From: Acanthacorydalis orientalis
Taxonomy: Eukaryota; Arthropoda; Insecta; Megaloptera; Corydalidae
Reading direction: 5' to 3'
Length of the DNA: 64,000 nt
Assembly: GCA_034766995.1 (NCBI GenBank)
Contig: CM068313.1
Location: 17,744,012-17,808,011 of the forward strand
This document shows, one piece after another, positions 37,551-51,347 of the stretch. Numbering within the stretch: position 1 is the stretch's first letter; every line of letters begins with the position of its first letter. The notes beneath the pieces are model-generated. The model was not told the origin of the DNA, did no database searches, and saw only the letters and a list, made by a program, of their open reading frames with translations. Made by a program: the position numbers and the translations under genes.

Positions 37551-38593
37551 TGTAATACCAAAAAAATAATTTCATAAATAAATATCTTAATTTTAGAATA
37601 AGTATTTTGAGAGAACAAGAAAACTTAAAAATGTGATAACGAAACTATATGATAAAACATACATTAATACGAGTATAAACGACAAGAAAACAAAAGTAAT
37701 GGTTAGTGATCTTTTTGCTTAAACGATATTAAGATAATTATGGAAATAACGGTAGGTTTACTTGAGCCCATTCATTACTATACAGCATTAATTGAAAAAG
37801 TTACCAAGAAAACAAAAAAGGAAAGGAAATAATTTGTATGAAATACCTTAATATTTTTAAAAAAAATTACTTGACTAAAATTATCGAGACATTAGAAAAT
37901 ACAACCAAACATTTAACCAACAAATAATCAAACATTTTTTTGCTATTTTAATAAACAATAATAATTATTAATATTTCCAGAAAAAAATATACTAATCTGT
38001 ATATGATCTATGATTACTCTCTTTTTGTGTACACTTAGCATAATGAATATAATCACTTCAAAATAACACTTTTGATGTTAGAAGAAGATAAGCACTGTTA
38101 AAAAGGAAATTTAGCTTGAGTGACAATGGGTCGTCTCTTCAAAAAAATCTTGCTCGTTTTCATGCCATCTCATTTGTATGTATTCATCAGTTACATATCG
38201 CGTCATAAAAGAAACTTTGATATTTACAGAAATGCACACAAAACTAAAATCACGAATACACGGTTAAATTGTCCATTGTTTCTAAAGAAAATAATAATAT
38301 TTAAACACAAAGTAAACGTAACACTTCTAATGACTATAGTAAATGCATAAAGTTCAGTCACATTTAAGAAGAAATGAAATAATAAAAACATTTAGACTAA
38401 ACTATAATATGAAAAATGTATTCGGCTTAAAATAGAAACATTTTTTTGAAAAAAATAACAACTGTATTGATTTTTTTATATATAAGGAATTTAATTTTTA
38501 TAAAAACAGGGCAAAGTATCTATAGATTAATAGTTTATAAATATACTATAATTGAAAAACAAACATTTTATAAACAAATTGTATAAACAATTA

Positions 38594-38597
<4 letters not shown>

Positions 38598-38665
<68 letters not shown>
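38598..38665. repeat. Compound (TA)n-(CA)n microsatellite
   Basis: A 57-bp TA run followed by about six CA units. Confidence 0.96.
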
Positions 38666-38667
<2 letters not shown>

Positions 38668-39275
38668 TTTTATAATTATTCTCTGCATTAATATCCAACA
38701 AGAGTTGATACTTAATTAACATTCTAGAAATTGATTTCAACTGGTACTAAACAAGTTATTAAAATAGTGTTTAAAATACAATGCAACCAACATTTTGCTA
38801 AGAAAGAGGATATAAGTAGTAATAAGGAAACATATTGTGAACTATCGAATTCTTTCAAAAAATAATGAATAACTTAACTTTCATCACAATAATTCTTAAA
38901 ACATATACTTTTACTTTCTACTAATCTCACACGTCTCATTAATAAAGTGAATGAATGTAAAAACTTCAGTACAAATAAAAAGTGTCTTTCTACTTAGAAG
39001 CTAATCACAATCTACGCTACCAATTATTAAATAACGTGTCACAAATTACATTAAATTAATAATGTGAAACGAAACTAGGAATACTGCTTTAATTTTATCA
39101 ATAAAAATTACATAAAGTGAGTCATAACGTTTCCCACCTTTCTCTCTCTAAAGTAAAATAGATGTCATAAAAAGAAACATTTTTCTATATATCTTTTGGC
39201 AATAAAATACACAATATTGAAATAAATCTACATTAAATTATATTACTTTGTATTTTCTGCCTTATATATATACTC

Positions 39276-39276
<1 letters not shown>

Positions 39277-39322
<46 letters not shown>
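39277..39322. repeat. (TA)n microsatellite, 46 bp
   Basis: Pure TA run, 170 bp from the exon candidate at 39492-39645. Confidence 0.97.
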
Positions 39323-39327
<5 letters not shown>

Positions 39328-39491
39328 TGAACAAACTGATTAAAAATATCAATTTTACATGTGGATCAATTCCAACACGTTACATTATAATACTCTGGTT
39401 ACGGATAATATTGTAATGTCGTGCTTTTTCTAAAACAGATTGAAGTGATTATCAACAAACGTATCCTGTATCAACCGTTCCGATAAGTGTC

Positions 39492-39645
39492 TCATGGGGG
39501 GTAGCAAGAACGTGCCACTTGGTCGTGAAGGGAAAAGAGGGTACGTAAAATCTGCACGATCTCTGAGGATGAGGAGAGGTTATAGAGGACTCGTGCCAGA
39601 ACTGGGAACAACGGCTGCGATACATCGGCTTCCGGTTCCATGTAC
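39492..39645 (-). CDS. Candidate terminal coding exon, product unknown
   Basis: A GC-rich island. On the minus strand it starts after the acceptor TGTTTTTAG and reads YMEPEADVSQPLFPVLARVL, then YNLSSSSEIVQILRTLFSLH, then DQVARSCYPP and a stop. The second half looks like paired amphipathic helices, as in ARM or HEAT repeats, but no family is assigned. No good donor lies before the stop, so it would be a last exon, though I found no AATAAA close downstream. Two other frames are also open here (minus to 39452, and a plus frame of about 52 codons), which weakens the call. An old retrocopy or repeat fragment is possible. Confidence 0.33.
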
Positions 39646-40526
39646 CTAAAAACACTTACATAGAACAGAACCGTACTCTTCATTTTTCGTATGCATTGAT
39701 TTTGTTAATTGCTGAACAGAATTTTGGTCGATAAGAAAAACATTCCGGTATTTTAAATATTAAAAACATTTCAAATTAATCGAAAATCAATACAGATGTT
39801 TTGTTTAATTACCGGTCTAATAACAATAACTAATAACAGTGGAATTTTTATTACAAATCTGAATTGCTATGTAAAAAAAGATTAATCATTTTATTACAAA
39901 TCATAATATTCTATTTTTCATGAAAAAAGTGCTTAAATAACTATATTGTAACAGCGATAGAAGCAAGTAATTTATTTAAATTAATTTACACGGTACACTT
40001 TTTTCAAGAATGAAATTAACGATAAATACCATTATTTTGTTTACTTATTGATTACAATTGTATACAGTAATTTCAAATACTGAAAAATACGTTCAATTTA
40101 TTTTTTAAAGTTAGATTTAAACATTTCTACACGATATTTTAACACTACTGAAACACTTTTTAAAATATCTGAAATAAGACACAAACCATACAATATAAAA
40201 TTTTGTTAGATAAATTAAACGATTAAATAATTACACCTTTAGTCAAATTTCCAGTTTATCAAAATTTTATTTCTATTTGGTATAAAAAATAATATCATAC
40301 GATTTATCTTCACTACAATTTAAAACATTATATGGTTTAAATCTTTTTAAATCGAACCCTAAATAAAAAGTATTTTTATTTAATAAATAAGTATACTAAT
40401 ATTTTCTGTAAGACAAGCAATATACGGAGTAGTGACATTCATTCTTTGATGGAATGTACAACAACAGTATGTGCCTTTTTATTAATTTAGAGATTAAAAT
40501 ACAGTCCTGTATCAGTGGCACCTAAC

Positions 40527-40679
40527 CAAATCTTGCGGTGAATTACACGGACCAAGTGCGGACAGCTGTGGTAGACACATCTGCCTCAGGCCCCGACCAA
40601 CGGTACTTCCACTAGCATGGCTGGCGACATACCCCGCCATCAAGCAAGCAACCCCTAAATATGAAGCCAAGACGAAACG
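40527..40679 (-). CDS. Candidate internal exon, product unknown
   Basis: A 153-bp minus-strand segment, GC-rich against its flanks, lies after an AG acceptor (TATTTGCACAG) and before a weak GTTAGG donor. It is exactly 51 codons, phase 0-0, reading RFVLASYLGVACLMAGYVAS and then HASGSTVGRGLRQMCLPQLS. The first part is hydrophobic enough for a membrane helix. It lies about 880 bp upstream, in the minus direction, of the candidate at 39492-39645 and could belong to the same gene, though their boundary phases (0 here, 2 at the start of the other) do not join directly. A plus-strand frame is open across the same island (SCGELHGPSADSCGRHICLR), so strand is uncertain. No homology is claimed. Confidence 0.25.
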
Positions 40680-41098
40680 CTGTGCAAATATTCATATCAC
40701 GATTGAAAATATTACGTTCGTACAAGTAAACCCTAGATTTAAGAATTTATTCTCGATATTTTATAAAGAAAAATAATTCACAGAATAGCTGTTAAAAGCT
40801 GTTATATTAAAATTACTTATATTAAACAAGATTACTTTTTTTCTACTTTGATTTGGTAAATTCTGAAAAATTTAACAAATTTATAAGAAATACTACTCCA
40901 TCAGTAAACAAACAAATATTGTAATATAAAGATTTATATCATAACCTTTCACATGATATCGCTAAAACGCAAACAAATTAATATATTTATAATATTACAA
41001 AATTTAAAATAACTATGTTATTTATAAAAAGTAATAATCCGCTTAACATCTATTAACTATTAATTTGTAGCTTTGTAACTAAAAGATAAATTATTTAT

Positions 41099-41108
41099 AC
41101 ACACACAC

Positions 41109-41157
<49 letters not shown>
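41099..41157. repeat. Compound (CA)n-(TA)n microsatellite
   Basis: A short CA run (41099-41109), then a 47-bp TA run. Confidence 0.96.
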
Positions 41158-41160
<3 letters not shown>

Positions 41161-41444
41161 GGTGCATACATATATGTATGTATATTTATTACTTAGTTTG
41201 CTTTTGTAATTTTTCAACAAATGTAATTCTTAGTTACTATTAATGATAACTTCAATTATGAAAACATAATTTTCTTTGAATTTATTTTTTACATTTCGTG
41301 ATTGAATTAGCAACTTTAAAAAACTTTATAAATATATATATATATATAGAAATACGAACTTATATGCTGCTCTTCATTAATTATTAATTTAATAATTCAT
41401 TTTTTACCGTAATGCCGATAACTGTAATAAATATTAATATACAC

Positions 41445-41445
<1 letters not shown>

Positions 41446-41488
<43 letters not shown>
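41446..41488. repeat. (TA)n microsatellite, 43 bp
   Basis: Pure TA run after ACACG. Confidence 0.97.
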
Positions 41489-41490
<2 letters not shown>

Positions 41491-41858
41491 TGTGTTCACA
41501 AAAGCATTAAATAAGTCTATTAGCATACAGTCACAAAATTAGAATAATCAAAGAAACCTTGTAATATAATACTAGATCTAATCCTAAGATTTCCACAGTG
41601 ACTCCCTAACTTTTTATTGTAAAATGATTTTGTCGCACCCTTTTCTATTGTTCACGTAGGGCAACAAAGTGTATATATAAATAATGATTCCGATGGCTAC
41701 ACATTGTAAAATATATCACCATTTTATCGCCAACAATGGCATGTGTAATTTGTCTCATATTTTATACTATATTTTCAAAAATATTCAATATAGTAGATGT
41801 ACACAATATATGCAATAGTAATATTTAAATATAAGTGCATATGCATACACATGCACAC

Positions 41859-41860
41859 AT

Positions 41861-41907
<47 letters not shown>
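41859..41907. repeat. Compound (CA)n-(TA)n microsatellite
   Basis: About nine CA units followed by a 31-bp TA run. Confidence 0.95.
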
Positions 41908-41911
<4 letters not shown>

Positions 41912-44900
41912 ATAATATTTGAAAATGTAGTCACAAACGCGACTTTACTGAATGCCTTAATATATTCTATTAAAAATATTGAAGGTTCAATACAAATTAA
42001 TTTTTCTTCAAGAATATGAAAAAAATATCATGTAGGATTTATTTCAAAAATACTTTAATCGTTTTTCTATTCACCTGTCCAAAGATAAATTATTTATAAA
42101 AAGTGACATTTCTTATAAATAAACAATACGAAAAATTAAACGGTTCAATATGTTACAGATAATAATGATTAAAAAAATCAAGTACAATTGTTTATATGAT
42201 TATCTTTATTTTACACACACTTATACATACATATACACTCAATTACCTCTGTCATATTAAATTTTAAATTTACAAACAATTAAACCGTATATTCTTTTCT
42301 ATATTAATATATTTTATTGAGTAAAATTCTTCAGCTTGACAATACGTTTAACTAAATTATTGAATAGATGTATTGCATCGCATTCTCTTACTTTTCAAAC
42401 TTTGTTAGGCAAACAAATTAGAGAAATTATTTTTTTAAGTTGAAGTATTATTTTACGTTGATAACGAATTCGTTCGAGTTCTATCAAACGCAGCTGTGTG
42501 GGAGGTGATGTATTGACATTAAATAAATTCATTTAACGTAACTGGTAATGGGTTGAGTCGCGTTATAAATTATTTTTAAACCATTATTTATTATAAAAAT
42601 ATCGAGTAAAATATTCTTAAAAAGGCCTATTATAATAAAAAGTTCAATATTGTTTGACAAATTAACGTTGATGTTAAGAGGAAAAAAAAAGAAAATAATA
42701 TTTAAAAATATATAAAGACCATACTACTCAAAGAATTCTATCTAAGTAATTAAAGTATGGAATTTACTTTATACCGTAAACGCATTTACATATTTAAATT
42801 ATCTACTTATTTTGAAATATTTCCAAACAAATTTTGGTCACTTAATGTAATAAAGTCTCACAAGTATTCATAAGCACGTCAGACAGATATTATCACTAAA
42901 TTCTCTTTTTACAAATATAAGATTGTACAATTTCGTGATTTAAACTATATTCTAATAAAAAAAGTAGAGTGGCTTGATGTGATTATACATATTTGACAAG
43001 TGCACCACCTTATGAATGACTTATGAAATATTCATAACTTTACGGGTGTGTATATATATTTTTTAAATATTATTACTACAGAACTGTATTATTTCTTTAG
43101 TAGGTGATATGCAAGATTATCTGAAACTAATAAGTCATACGAATATAAAATATACATTCGTGTAGAAATTTTCAAATGTAATAGAAAATAATACGATTAT
43201 TTAATGAACTGATAAAAATGCGAAAATATGGTATTTAAATCTTTTTTGTCAGTCTTTTACATAAACAAAAAACTTGAGCTATACGAAATATAAGATTATA
43301 TACATGTATATATATATATAATGTACTTTAGTTCAACTTGAATTTACGATTATACTGAATTTATTATAAACGATTTTTTTAACTTAAAAGAATCATTTTA
43401 GATTTTTCAAAACTCAAGTTGTTTCGTTTTTTAAAGCGTAACCGTTGTTTAGATATTTTTAGAAATCCTCGAAAACAATTCATTTTTTTTATATTTCACC
43501 AAAATTGTATTTTTTTATTTTTATTATATACTGTTTATTTTTAAATCACAAAATTAATATCAATAACCGAAACGTTCAATATGGACAATTTTAAACGGAA
43601 CACTTTCTTTAAAGTTAATTTCTAAAAAGAAAAATTAAATTACATAAACTACAATATTTCTTACAATGATTATGAAAAGTAAGTTAATGAGAAAAAGGAA
43701 TAACAAACGAACACAACTATTTCTGAGTTTTCCAAAACATTTTGAATGTTGACTTTTCTACTTTTATGTTAAAAATAATTTCTAATATTTTTTTAAAGAA
43801 AATTCAATTATAATACTTCTTACAACTGTGCTAAAAATAATAAAGAATATATAAATGAACATTAGTATATTTATATTTAAAACTATTTATTTTTTCTATC
43901 TTAATTTTAATCTAAAAATACAATTTAAAGTCTAAAATAATTACATTTTTTAATGTTTCAAATATTTCCCAATTAATTAGCGATATAACCATTTTTTTAT
44001 TCTAAAATAAAATTTGAAGAAAAAATACTGGTTTATTACAAGTGATGAATACAGATTTTTATATTAATATAGTTTAAAAATTTTAAACATATCCAAAACA
44101 CATAATTAATAATATGTGCGAGTATCATAAACATTAATTTACGCTTTTACAATAACATTTATTTTTATTTATTAAGTTTATTTAAAAAGTCAAATACTGC
44201 ATTATTATTTCATAAATATTCAAACATTTAAATTATTTTATACCTACTAAAGAACATTTACTCGAATATTACATAATAAAATTAATTACATGAGACGCAA
44301 TAGTTGCATTGTTTCAACATCAAGTTTTGTGCATATTAAAATACATACAACCATTTATAATGGTGTTGATATTATTTTTTAAATATATATATATATATAC
44401 ATTAACTTTATTGTAGTAAAGTTATTCAAAAATAAATTTATGAATATAAAATTAATCTTTCATTTCGATCTCATTGCAGTGATAGCAGAGCGCTAGATAA
44501 GATGAGATACTGTATAAGACATTCACGAATACTTGCCATAAAACACGAAGGTAAAAATAATGCGTGCTGACTATAGATATATTTTTACGATTAGACAAAG
44601 TTTTGTGTGAATTCTAAATCAGGTGTGGTCAGTCGTAGCTCGAAATCCACATTTATCGTTCCATGCACGTCTCAACGTCACACTAAAATATTACCAGTGG
44701 CACGCATATAAATCGTTTATTCACCTGTACATTCGCTAATACAACATTTAATAGATTTTACAAAATTTTATCTTTAAGCTGTTCTGTGTATTTACTATTA
44801 TTGATAAAGGTATTTTTACTTGCACGCAATTGTCGACAACACGTGATTTTTAACATTCCTATTAATAAAATATCGTGATTTTTAATTTATAACAATTAAT

Positions 44901-45990
44901 AATAATCGCTCCTTATTTAATTTTTCTTTTCAGTGTTATACACATTCAGTGGATGATTTTTCCTTCTCCATCAAACGCTATAGAATATACAGACGTTAGA
45001 ATAGCATATTCAATTGAAATGCTATTTTAATTTCAAGTAGTTCATTGTATTAAATTAAATAATTAAAAAGAATGCGCCGGTTCTATTGCAGAAAAAATAT
45101 ATTACATAAACAACATGGCAAATGAAAGAATTATTCGATAAAAGACAACAAATTAATAACAAAATATGTATCACATTTGAGAATCTGTTTTTACTGTGGA
45201 CGAAATTTTCAGTATGAAAAAAATTAAATATACATTTCTCTCACATACCTTTCCCCTCTTTATAAAAGTATATAAATATGTATACAAAGAATCCTCATGA
45301 CAGAATGCCTAAACTTTTCTACAAGATAAATATTTGTGCGGCAATTACTTTTATACATATTAGATTACAAATAGACAAATTAAAATATTTATTGATGTCT
45401 ATGCTAATATCTCAAGTACACTACTTTTCAGCACACATTTGTATTGTGCGTGCAAAGGTTTCGGAAATGGGACATTGAACTTTAAACATTCATGAATTAA
45501 ATGGAAAATCTATATAGGTATATCATTCGCGTGTCAACTTTTCTTCACGAATAAAATGAGAACTGCGTGTTAAATGTACTAAACAAAAAGCAATTCATTC
45601 ATTCAGTCAGGCCTCAAACGCTCAAACACGCTATTAAAAAATACATTCGGAGCTATTGATTGATTTAATTCGAGATAACGTGCATAATGAGTACGAAACG
45701 CACATAAATTACAAAATGCACATGCTAAATCACATGTATTATAATTTGTATTGAATATTTCGTGTTTGAGACAGAAGGATAAAAATCAAAAAAAATTTAG
45801 GGAATTTGAGATTACTTGCTCTGTAACAAGATCACTTGTGACGATACGTTTTAGTTTTGAATAGACAGACAAAAATATTAGAATATATTTAATCACCCCT
45901 TACAGAAGTTGTTGTATGAATACCGAACTTTACATAAGCGTGCAAAGGACTCAATATACACGCTTTTAATCATATTCTGAACGACAAAAA

Positions 45991-46032
45991 ATAAGCATTA
46001 TAATAAGCATTATTAATTAATAAGCATTATTA
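45991..46032. repeat. Three short repeats of TAAGCATTAT
   Basis: TAAGCATTAT occurs three times with short AT spacers. Confidence 0.8.
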
Positions 46033-46311
46033 TATTTACAAAAGTTTTATATGTGCGAGGAGATTCTTTGAATAAAAAAACTGGTACACTAGGACAAACA
46101 AATACACACATAAATAAACAGATAAATAAAAAATGTATTTTATTGACGTCCACAATATATATATATATATATATATATATGAACGCACATACACAAATAC
46201 ACACATACATGAGTGTGTTAAATAAATATAGATACATATACGTTATACCTTAAAAACGAAGTTGTTCATTTACTATTAAACAATTCTAAAAGCGAAAACA
46301 AAATAATTAAG

Positions 46312-46314
<3 letters not shown>

Positions 46315-46364
<50 letters not shown>

Positions 46365-46384
46365 AGAGAGAGAGAGAGAGAGAG
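46315..46384. repeat. Compound (TA)n-(GA)n microsatellite
   Basis: A 43-bp TA run, CATATAAA, then a GA run (about 46367-46384). Confidence 0.95.
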
Positions 46385-47748
46385 ATCATATATGTACGTT
46401 CATTAATAATTAAATTACAATGTGATGACAAGTGTACAATTTATTATCCGTCAATAAACGTCAATTTATTTCATGAAGCATGAGGTAAAATGTCAAACAG
46501 TTTAAAATCGATAAAAAGACTATATTAACGACACCGCTTTGATGGGTGACCACCGCATGCGACACTAGCGCTGTCTGCATTTCTAATACTATCATTTGTT
46601 TTTAATTTAACGGGGGTTCATGTAACATCAATGTTCAGCTTTGTAAACATTAGAATTCACAAAAACAACATGATGGACTAATCAATCAATTTCGATCAGT
46701 TTTATTCGAAAAGTTATCCTAAAAATTTTTACTAAAAAATACTTTTTTCCAAAAATTTGCGCAAAAACCAAAGACTTTTTATTTCAATTATTTTATATAT
46801 TCAAATTGTGTTACCCTTGTATTATTATCGTCTAAAATTTTGTTACCCGAATGTTTAAATATAACCGATTTTTTAATTAATTTTAAATACAAATCAAGAA
46901 ACAAAAAACAAACGTCTTAAACAATTAACCCTTTAAAATCACGTTAATATCAATTAATGATTCGTCAACTCTCGCACACATGTATCGATGCCTAGAAAAG
47001 AACACCCTATTCAATGTTTTATTTTTTTTAGATATAAAAAGCATGTCTAAAACTTCCAGTCTTTATCTATGATATAAAATTTCACAAGTACTGGTGCGAT
47101 CCTCTGAAAAATGGTTCACTTGTTTCAAACGTATATTCCTATCTTAGAAGCAATTAATGTTCTTTTTTTTTAAAGAACTATATCAAAAAATGTATTAAGC
47201 TTATTTTAAATCGACAGCAAACAAATAATATTTTATATGTATATATATATATATATATTAGAAAATATATGTACATATAAATATACACAAAAATATAAAA
47301 AACGCTTAACAAAATCCCTAGTTTATTTAATATTATCTACATAACATAATTCTTAAGTCTACACTACATAAGAATGGAAAATTCAAAAAAGAACAGATAA
47401 TTACGCAAGAGAGTTCTTCAGTTCAATAACCTTAACAAAATAGATTGTCATTAAAATTATTTTCACTAGTCCATTCTTTGTTTTTAATTTCTTAGTTGTA
47501 TTTCTGTACATTACTAACTACACTTGTATAAATACCGGTAAGAGGTGTAATTTAAATCGCACAATCAAAGTAAAAACAGTAAACTGTAATATTCAATTTA
47601 ACAATAAATTCTTCTAAAATACATTTCAAATATAAAAAAAATAAGAACAATGTTAACAAAAAAAAAAAACATCACTTAAATTAATTTGTCTATATTGACA
47701 TCGAAATAAAACAACTATTAATTCTGAAATGTGTGTTTTCAGGAAAAT

Positions 47749-47768
47749 TATATATATATATATATATA
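47749..47768. repeat. Short (TA)n run
   Basis: A 20-bp TA run directly before the family A MITE. Confidence 0.93.
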
Positions 47769-47950
47769 TTAGGTGTACAAATTATATGCCACCATATTTT
47801 TTTCATAAGAAATTCGTCAGTTACCCGAAATTTGGAGCAAAGTTATACAAAATAATGGGAAATATTTTGACGATTAAAATGAATTCCAATTTTTCCATAA
47901 ATAAACATTTATTTTCTATCAGAAAAAGTACCGAATTAATTTATACACCT
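47769..47950 (+). mobile_element. Family A mariner-derived MITE (about 182 bp)
   Basis: It begins TTAGGTGTACAAATTA, the best-preserved left terminal repeat of the family, then joins straight to the 3' end of the element (ATTCGTCAGTTAC, AAATAATGGGAAATATTTTG, TTTATTTTCTATCAG). It ends GTACCGAATTAATTTATACACC, the right terminal repeat. All of the transposase except the last few codons is gone. It is flanked by TA on the left. Confidence 0.85.
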
Positions 47951-48071
47951 GTTTTTATATATAAATATATCTCTTTCTAAACTGAATAATATTATACAAA
48001 AATAGTACACACATAAATCAAAACAAAATATGAACATGACTTCATTCTTTAAAAAAAATGTGTAAATTGTA

Positions 48072-48078
<7 letters not shown>

Positions 48079-48106
<28 letters not shown>
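48079..48106. repeat. Short (TA)n microsatellite
   Basis: A 28-bp TA run. Confidence 0.93.
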
Positions 48107-48110
<4 letters not shown>

Positions 48111-48464
48111 TTTTTAATTTTATTTCATACACACAATCATATACAAATATCTTATTTCTAATACATTGAAAACACAAAGAATCATTGCCATACGAATCAA
48201 ATAACAAGTATAAAGGTAAACAATTTTCCAACTTCTCTGATACATACAAAATATACAAATGTTGTATAGAACTTAAAGAGTAAATAGAGTTGTTTGCAGT
48301 AAAAACTCGTCAAATAGAATTCTCTTTGATGTACGGATGTCCACTCATCTATACAAATTTGAACTAAAGTTTATCTACTACACATGCAGTCGCAAAATAA
48401 TTTCATAAATTACCAACAGATGATCTTAAAAATGCATACATGGTACAGATAAATATAATTTATA

Positions 48465-48493
48465 CACACACAAACACACACACACATATATAC

Positions 48494-48541
<48 letters not shown>

Positions 48542-48556
48542 TATATATATATATAA
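48465..48556. repeat. (CA)n then TA array with regular C interruptions
   Basis: A CA run (48465-48485) followed by TA DNA broken by ACA near 48493, 48509 and 48527, spaced 16 to 18 bp, then a TT break near 48541. Confidence 0.92.
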
Positions 48557-49077
48557 TATGACATAAAAATCACAAATATATCTAATAAAATATCTACATA
48601 TAATTATATATATTTAATGAAAATATTAAAACTAATAGGAAGTATGTATATATGAATTTCCTTTATAATCGATAATACAGGATTTGTAAATCTAAATGAG
48701 TTCTCAATGTACCGAATGACAATAACAGGAAAAAACAATATATATTTTTATGATTCTAAACAACTTTATACAAAAAAAATCTAGTAAATTCTTATATATA
48801 GTTACAGTACAAATTTCGTCAATAAACATGATTATAGAGATGTATTGTATACGATAATAATAAAATACAAAAAAGAGACGTGTAAAAAAGACATCAAAAA
48901 GACTATAAAACATATTCTATAAAACATATGTTCATAATTCCAAATAATAATAATTTTCATTTCAGTAATAAAGATAGTAAGATATTAATTTATTAAGCGA
49001 TGTAAATCATATCAGATTTAACGTAAACTTTAGTTATGATAATTATTTAACGTCCCATTAACAAATCATTATGTTAT

Positions 49078-49085
<8 letters not shown>

Positions 49086-49147
<62 letters not shown>
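49086..49147. repeat. (TA)n microsatellite, 62 bp
   Basis: Pure TA run after ACACACAC. Confidence 0.97.
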
Positions 49148-49150
<3 letters not shown>

Positions 49151-49979
49151 CGTACGTAAAAGCATTCATTGAAATTAAGATATTATAAAAGATGAACGCA
49201 GCATTAATTTCCAATTAAACATAAATTATAAACTTTAGTTTGTTGCTAGATATTTTTGTAAAAGTAATTGTTTCAAATAGAGTGATACAAACACACAAAC
49301 TTTACTTAATAAGAAATGTATATATCTGATTAATAATAAAACACATCAGATTTTTTGAAGTAACTAACATTCAAATCATAATCATAAATAAATTTTTGTT
49401 TAAAATTAATGACTTTCTTTTGGAGAACACCTACTGAAACTAATTACTGAATTAACAAACATAGGCGAATTAGTTGAAGTTAAACATTAATTTTGCTGCA
49501 AATTTAGGCATAGCTCAATATTTTTAATAAATTTATTATATTATAAAAAAGTTATTACCGTTTTATCAACAATATAAAAACAAAATATTGTACAACATTA
49601 ATCATACGCAACAATCATAATAAAATATATATTAATTCAAAGTATGTTCTTTTAAATAATTTCATGATAAATAAGTATTATTAAACAGCGATATATTTAA
49701 ATGGCATGACCATGAAAAAAATTAATAGCAACGCATTTACCAATATACACACATATATGCATATATATATATATATGTACAGTCATAAAATATTCAAATA
49801 AGGTCAAAGGGTAATGAACAATAATATGAAATAATTCAATATTAAATTGAAATACGATAAAATCACATTATCGGTTAAAAAATAGTTTAAAGGTCAAAAA
49901 CATTACTTTTATTTATTAAAGCATTTATACTATCAAATACAATTATTTTTTCTCTCTAAAAAGAATTCAGATACATTTT

Positions 49980-49982
<3 letters not shown>

Positions 49983-50022
<40 letters not shown>
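49983..50022. repeat. (TA)n microsatellite, 40 bp
   Basis: Pure TA run. Confidence 0.96.
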
Positions 50023-50026
<4 letters not shown>

Positions 50027-50475
50027 TATACTATATTATTATTATAATTAATATATAAATTAAAGAAAGTTCATAAAATATTACACTTAATTTTTAATGT
50101 AAAATGGTCTCATTAGACAGGCATTTCCAACAACCCTCTTAGGCGATTTGACCTGGTGACCTCGAAAGATGCCGGCTGCATAACAACGCACCCTCTGACA
50201 CACACGCACACATACATTAGCAAAACGCATGCAAAAACACAAATATACTCAGATATCCTATTTTAACTAACCATATGTCTACCAAGCTTAAAATCTGTAC
50301 CAGTCTCTTTAAATTACCGAAAGTAATTATTCTCTATAAAAGTTTTATTTTTAGGAAACGATATTATTATCCATGCTTCTAATATCGTATATATCTTTTA
50401 AATTTTTACTACTTAAACAAATGTTTCTTTTAATACACAAATTTCATTTGACAAATGTACTGATGGATAATAGAA

Positions 50476-50476
<1 letters not shown>

Positions 50477-50543
<67 letters not shown>
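50477..50543. repeat. (TA)n microsatellite, 67 bp
   Basis: Pure TA run. Confidence 0.97.
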
Positions 50544-50546
<3 letters not shown>

Positions 50547-50925
50547 TTTGCAAAAAAATAAAGTACATTTTAATGTATGTTTGAAACAGTACAATTATAT
50601 TTTAGAACATTCTTCCGTGAAAGCATGTTGTTTTACATTGGAGCAGTATAAAGTATCAAATAAATGTATACTGTTCTTACCTTGTACATTCTATTAAAGG
50701 AAATGTTATACTGAATAGTGCTTAGAAGCAATGTACATGACATAAACGTGAGTATTTTAGCAAAAATGTTTTAGAAGCCAACAATGCTGTTATGTCAATA
50801 TTCAAAATTACCTTTCAAAAATTATTCACATATTATATATTTATTACTTCACGTATAAGCATAATAAATTTTCATAACAATAAAACAGGTTTTATTGCTG
50901 GAATTGATAATTTTTTAACATCTGA

Positions 50926-50927
<2 letters not shown>

Positions 50928-50985
<58 letters not shown>
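50928..50985. repeat. (TA)n microsatellite, 58 bp
   Basis: Pure TA run followed by GTATACATATATAG and the GC-richer block at 51060-51340. Confidence 0.97.
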
Positions 50986-50989
<4 letters not shown>

Positions 50990-51059
50990 ACATATATAGT
51001 CAAATTATTACATAACCCTCAAGGGTACAAAAAAGTAAAATTATATTTATTTGATAATT

Positions 51060-51340
51060 GTTCTGCCACTGAACTGTCTGTTTTCGCAACGCCACTAAAA
51101 CAATAAACAGTGACAGTGGAGCCGGCTGCATACTCCAGTGGCATACATCACATCTTGTAAGTGTGTGAAATACGATACTTCTGTGTTTGCACGTCATACA
51201 GCAGTCAGACGTATAGCGGCTTCTAGCGGAAGCTGTGCGAGGTAGACATATATCTACACTCACCCGTACATGTGCCACACGACCAAAAAAGTATAGTTCA
51301 CTCTAAAGACACCATATGTAGAGATCCCACCCCTCGAGTG
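51060..51340. other. GC-richer block with a donor-like site, unrecognised
   Basis: About 280 bp of mixed composition. The minus strand has a 92-codon frame (51000-51278) containing RTASARSRYTSDCCMTCKH and a perfect GTGAGT donor-like site (reverse complement at 51258-51263). The donor lies inside the frame with no matching acceptor found, so I do not call an exon. Confidence 0.18.
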
Positions 51341-51347
51341 TAATTTG

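Larger units (their letters stand above)
36022..39480. other. AT-rich non-coding stretch with TA arrays
   Basis: No gene is supportable. The patch at 36500-36760 is less AT-rich, with a 98-codon minus frame (36447-36743) that lacks splice signals or known motifs. Confidence 0.6.
40690..47745. other. AT-rich non-coding stretch with TA arrays
   Basis: No gene is supportable. Patches near 44460-44720 and 46530-46620 are slightly less AT-rich and unrecognised. A triple TAAGCATTAT repeat lies at 45991-46032. Confidence 0.6.
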
